Made by a program: the position numbers and the translations under genes
Shown here: piece after piece, positions 62,823-64,000 of the stretch
Numbering within the stretch: position 1 is the first letter of the stretch
How the letters are laid out: the number at the start of each line of letters is the position of its first letter
Notes under the pieces: model-generated
Database searches by the model: none
Seen by the model: the letters and a program-made list of their open reading frames with translations, nothing else
Told to the model about the DNA's origin: nothing
Assembly (NCBI GenBank): GCA_949710005.1
Contig: OX453287.1
Span: 16,641,560 to 16,705,559 of the forward strand
From: Ricordea florida
Taxonomy: Eukaryota > Cnidaria > Anthozoa > Corallimorpharia > Ricordeidae
DNA: 64,000 bases
Direction of reading: 5' to 3'

Positions 62823-63818
62823 ATGTTGACATTGGAGAAAGCAACTCTACAGAGAATTGCTAAGGACATAGATGTGTGGTGTGATGAATCGCTGGTTGAT
62901 TTTCATCGCTACATGTACTTGCTTGGACCATTCGATGGATTGAGTGCGTAATGATTCCTTTATTTCTTCTTTTATCCTTTTTCTTATTAGTTCCTTACAG
63001 CCAGATCTCTAATTGCAGTTACGTATACTTACAATACCTGCCAAATTTTAAATGCGTGCAATTTTCGTTTCATCTTGACAAACATTCCAGCGACTTCCGA
63101 AGATTCCCGACAATTTTCCTAAGACTTTCGAACGTTGGTGAAAATGCCCGAAGATGTTGGACGACCTTTGATTTCAGCGTGCTGTGATTCATTTAGGACA
63201 AGCCGATATTAAGCTCCTTTTTTGGAATATTTTTGGGGAGATTGAATTGGATTTTTGTCATTAATGTGTTAAAGAATAAATTGTCTGGATTCATAAATCA
63301 GGTGCAAGAAATTGACCTTGATTGTATGCATTAACAAATACTTGAATTTAATCCTGAACAAAATAAGTAATCAGATTCCCAAGACTGTGCCTTTTTTCCA
63401 ACCCTAGCAGCTTCACAGCAGTAAGGGCTGGTGGAGAGAGTTGGTGTAATCAATCTTTGTCAAAAATGAGTAAATTAGGGGGTATTGAAATTACAGAACT
63501 GAGTTGGGTTTTATCCACTGTCTAAGTACAGTATGTCATGGTAATTGACTTTCTTTACAATTCTCCTATGGATTATTAATGTGTTTGAGAATTTTATCGG
63601 AAATTAGTAGTTTAAACTTGTTGTTTACTATGTTTTGTTTCCAATTGTCAGACTCTCACCTGATTCAAGAACTTCTGAACATCCTCTCTGACCAAAAACG
63701 TCTGAAAGTGTCCCATCTTCATGTCTTTTTGCACTCAAATATCAAACATCTGGATTTCAGTGTATGCAGCTCTCTTATCAGTGATCAAGTCCTTGGTATT
63801 GTTGGAAGCCGCTGTAAG
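62823..63818 (+). CDS. leucine-rich-repeat protein, first two coding exons (partial)
   Basis: Exon 1 is 62823-62943 (ATG; MLTLEKATLQ, ending YLLGPFDGL) and exon 2 is 63652-63818. They join in phase. Exon 2 encodes SHLIQELLNILSDQKRLKVS, then HSNIKHLDFSVCSSLISDQVL and GIVGSRC, which has the Cys-containing LRR spacing of F-box/LRR and AMN1-like proteins. Such proteins often act as substrate receptors in ubiquitin ligases. I cannot name the gene. It runs off the right edge; 63819-64000 is intron. Confidence 0.65.
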
Positions 63819-64000
63819 GTGTGCAAACTAAACTTAGCACTTATAATGCATGGTAGACTCATAGAAAAGTAAAGAATGGAACTAATATACCTGTACCAAT
63901 TGGCACTTTTTGTCCTCTTCGATGGCCATCACCTCATGTAGATTTGATGTGGATGTTCTTGCCAGAGATAGGCAGAGCGGATCCCTGTGCTGTGTGTTAT

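Noticed and set aside
63080..63160. Similarity to interior of the Mutator-like element (cttcggaa-type words)
   Set aside because: Resemblance is loose and there are no shared termini; not enough to call a copy.

Overview
This window is eukaryotic nuclear DNA. The intron-rich host genes look strongly like their vertebrate counterparts, the SINE and palindromic-MITE load is heavy, and the large DNA-virus-like element resembles those I associate with cnidarians. I infer an anthozoan, most likely a stony coral; this is an inference, not a measurement.

Host genes. (1) Major vault protein, MVP, on the minus strand (1877-17261). Sixteen exons encode roughly the N-terminal half; the rest lies beyond the left edge. 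(2) Cyclin J, CCNJ, on the plus strand (34737-40694, four exons, 259 codons). (3) DCLRE1A/SNM1A, a DNA interstrand cross-link repair nuclease, on the minus strand (44072-62588). Ten exons join in phase to exactly 912 codons plus stop. (4) The first two coding exons of an unrecognised leucine-rich-repeat gene on the plus strand (62823 onward), 234 bp from DCLRE1A and divergent from it. Two introns, one in MVP and one in CCNJ, use GC-AG splice sites with the same donor.

Mobile elements. Between MVP and CCNJ sits a complete Polinton/Maverick element (18768-33962, about 15.2 kb) with nearly identical 259-bp terminal inverted repeats. It carries a protein-primed type B DNA polymerase, a retroviral-type integrase, a packaging ATPase, a double-jelly-roll major capsid protein, a candidate penton, a 525-residue protein of unknown role, six small or coiled-coil proteins (five with clear membrane-like segments), a Cys/His-repeat protein and an acidic protein. 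The integrase and one small gene each carry a single in-frame stop. Almost every gene has a TTTAAAGAT-like box 28-36 nt upstream of its ATG. GC-rich hairpins with three-base loops are scattered through its genes and gene ends. These two signals are the most novel in the window.

The MVP intron at 3676-7742 holds a decayed tyrosine-recombinase element with split direct repeats (Ngaro/DIRS style) but no reverse transcriptase, itself hit by a hAT-like MITE with an 8-bp target duplication. Two piggyBac elements lie at 41124-43041 (internally deleted) and 49044-52518 (intact 557-codon transposase). The second has in its left end a 1.1-kb Mutator-like element whose inverted repeats are built of a 10-bp minisatellite, with a 9-bp target duplication. 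The remaining DNA is introns and short spacers holding tRNA-derived SINEs, foldback MITEs and dispersed repeats.
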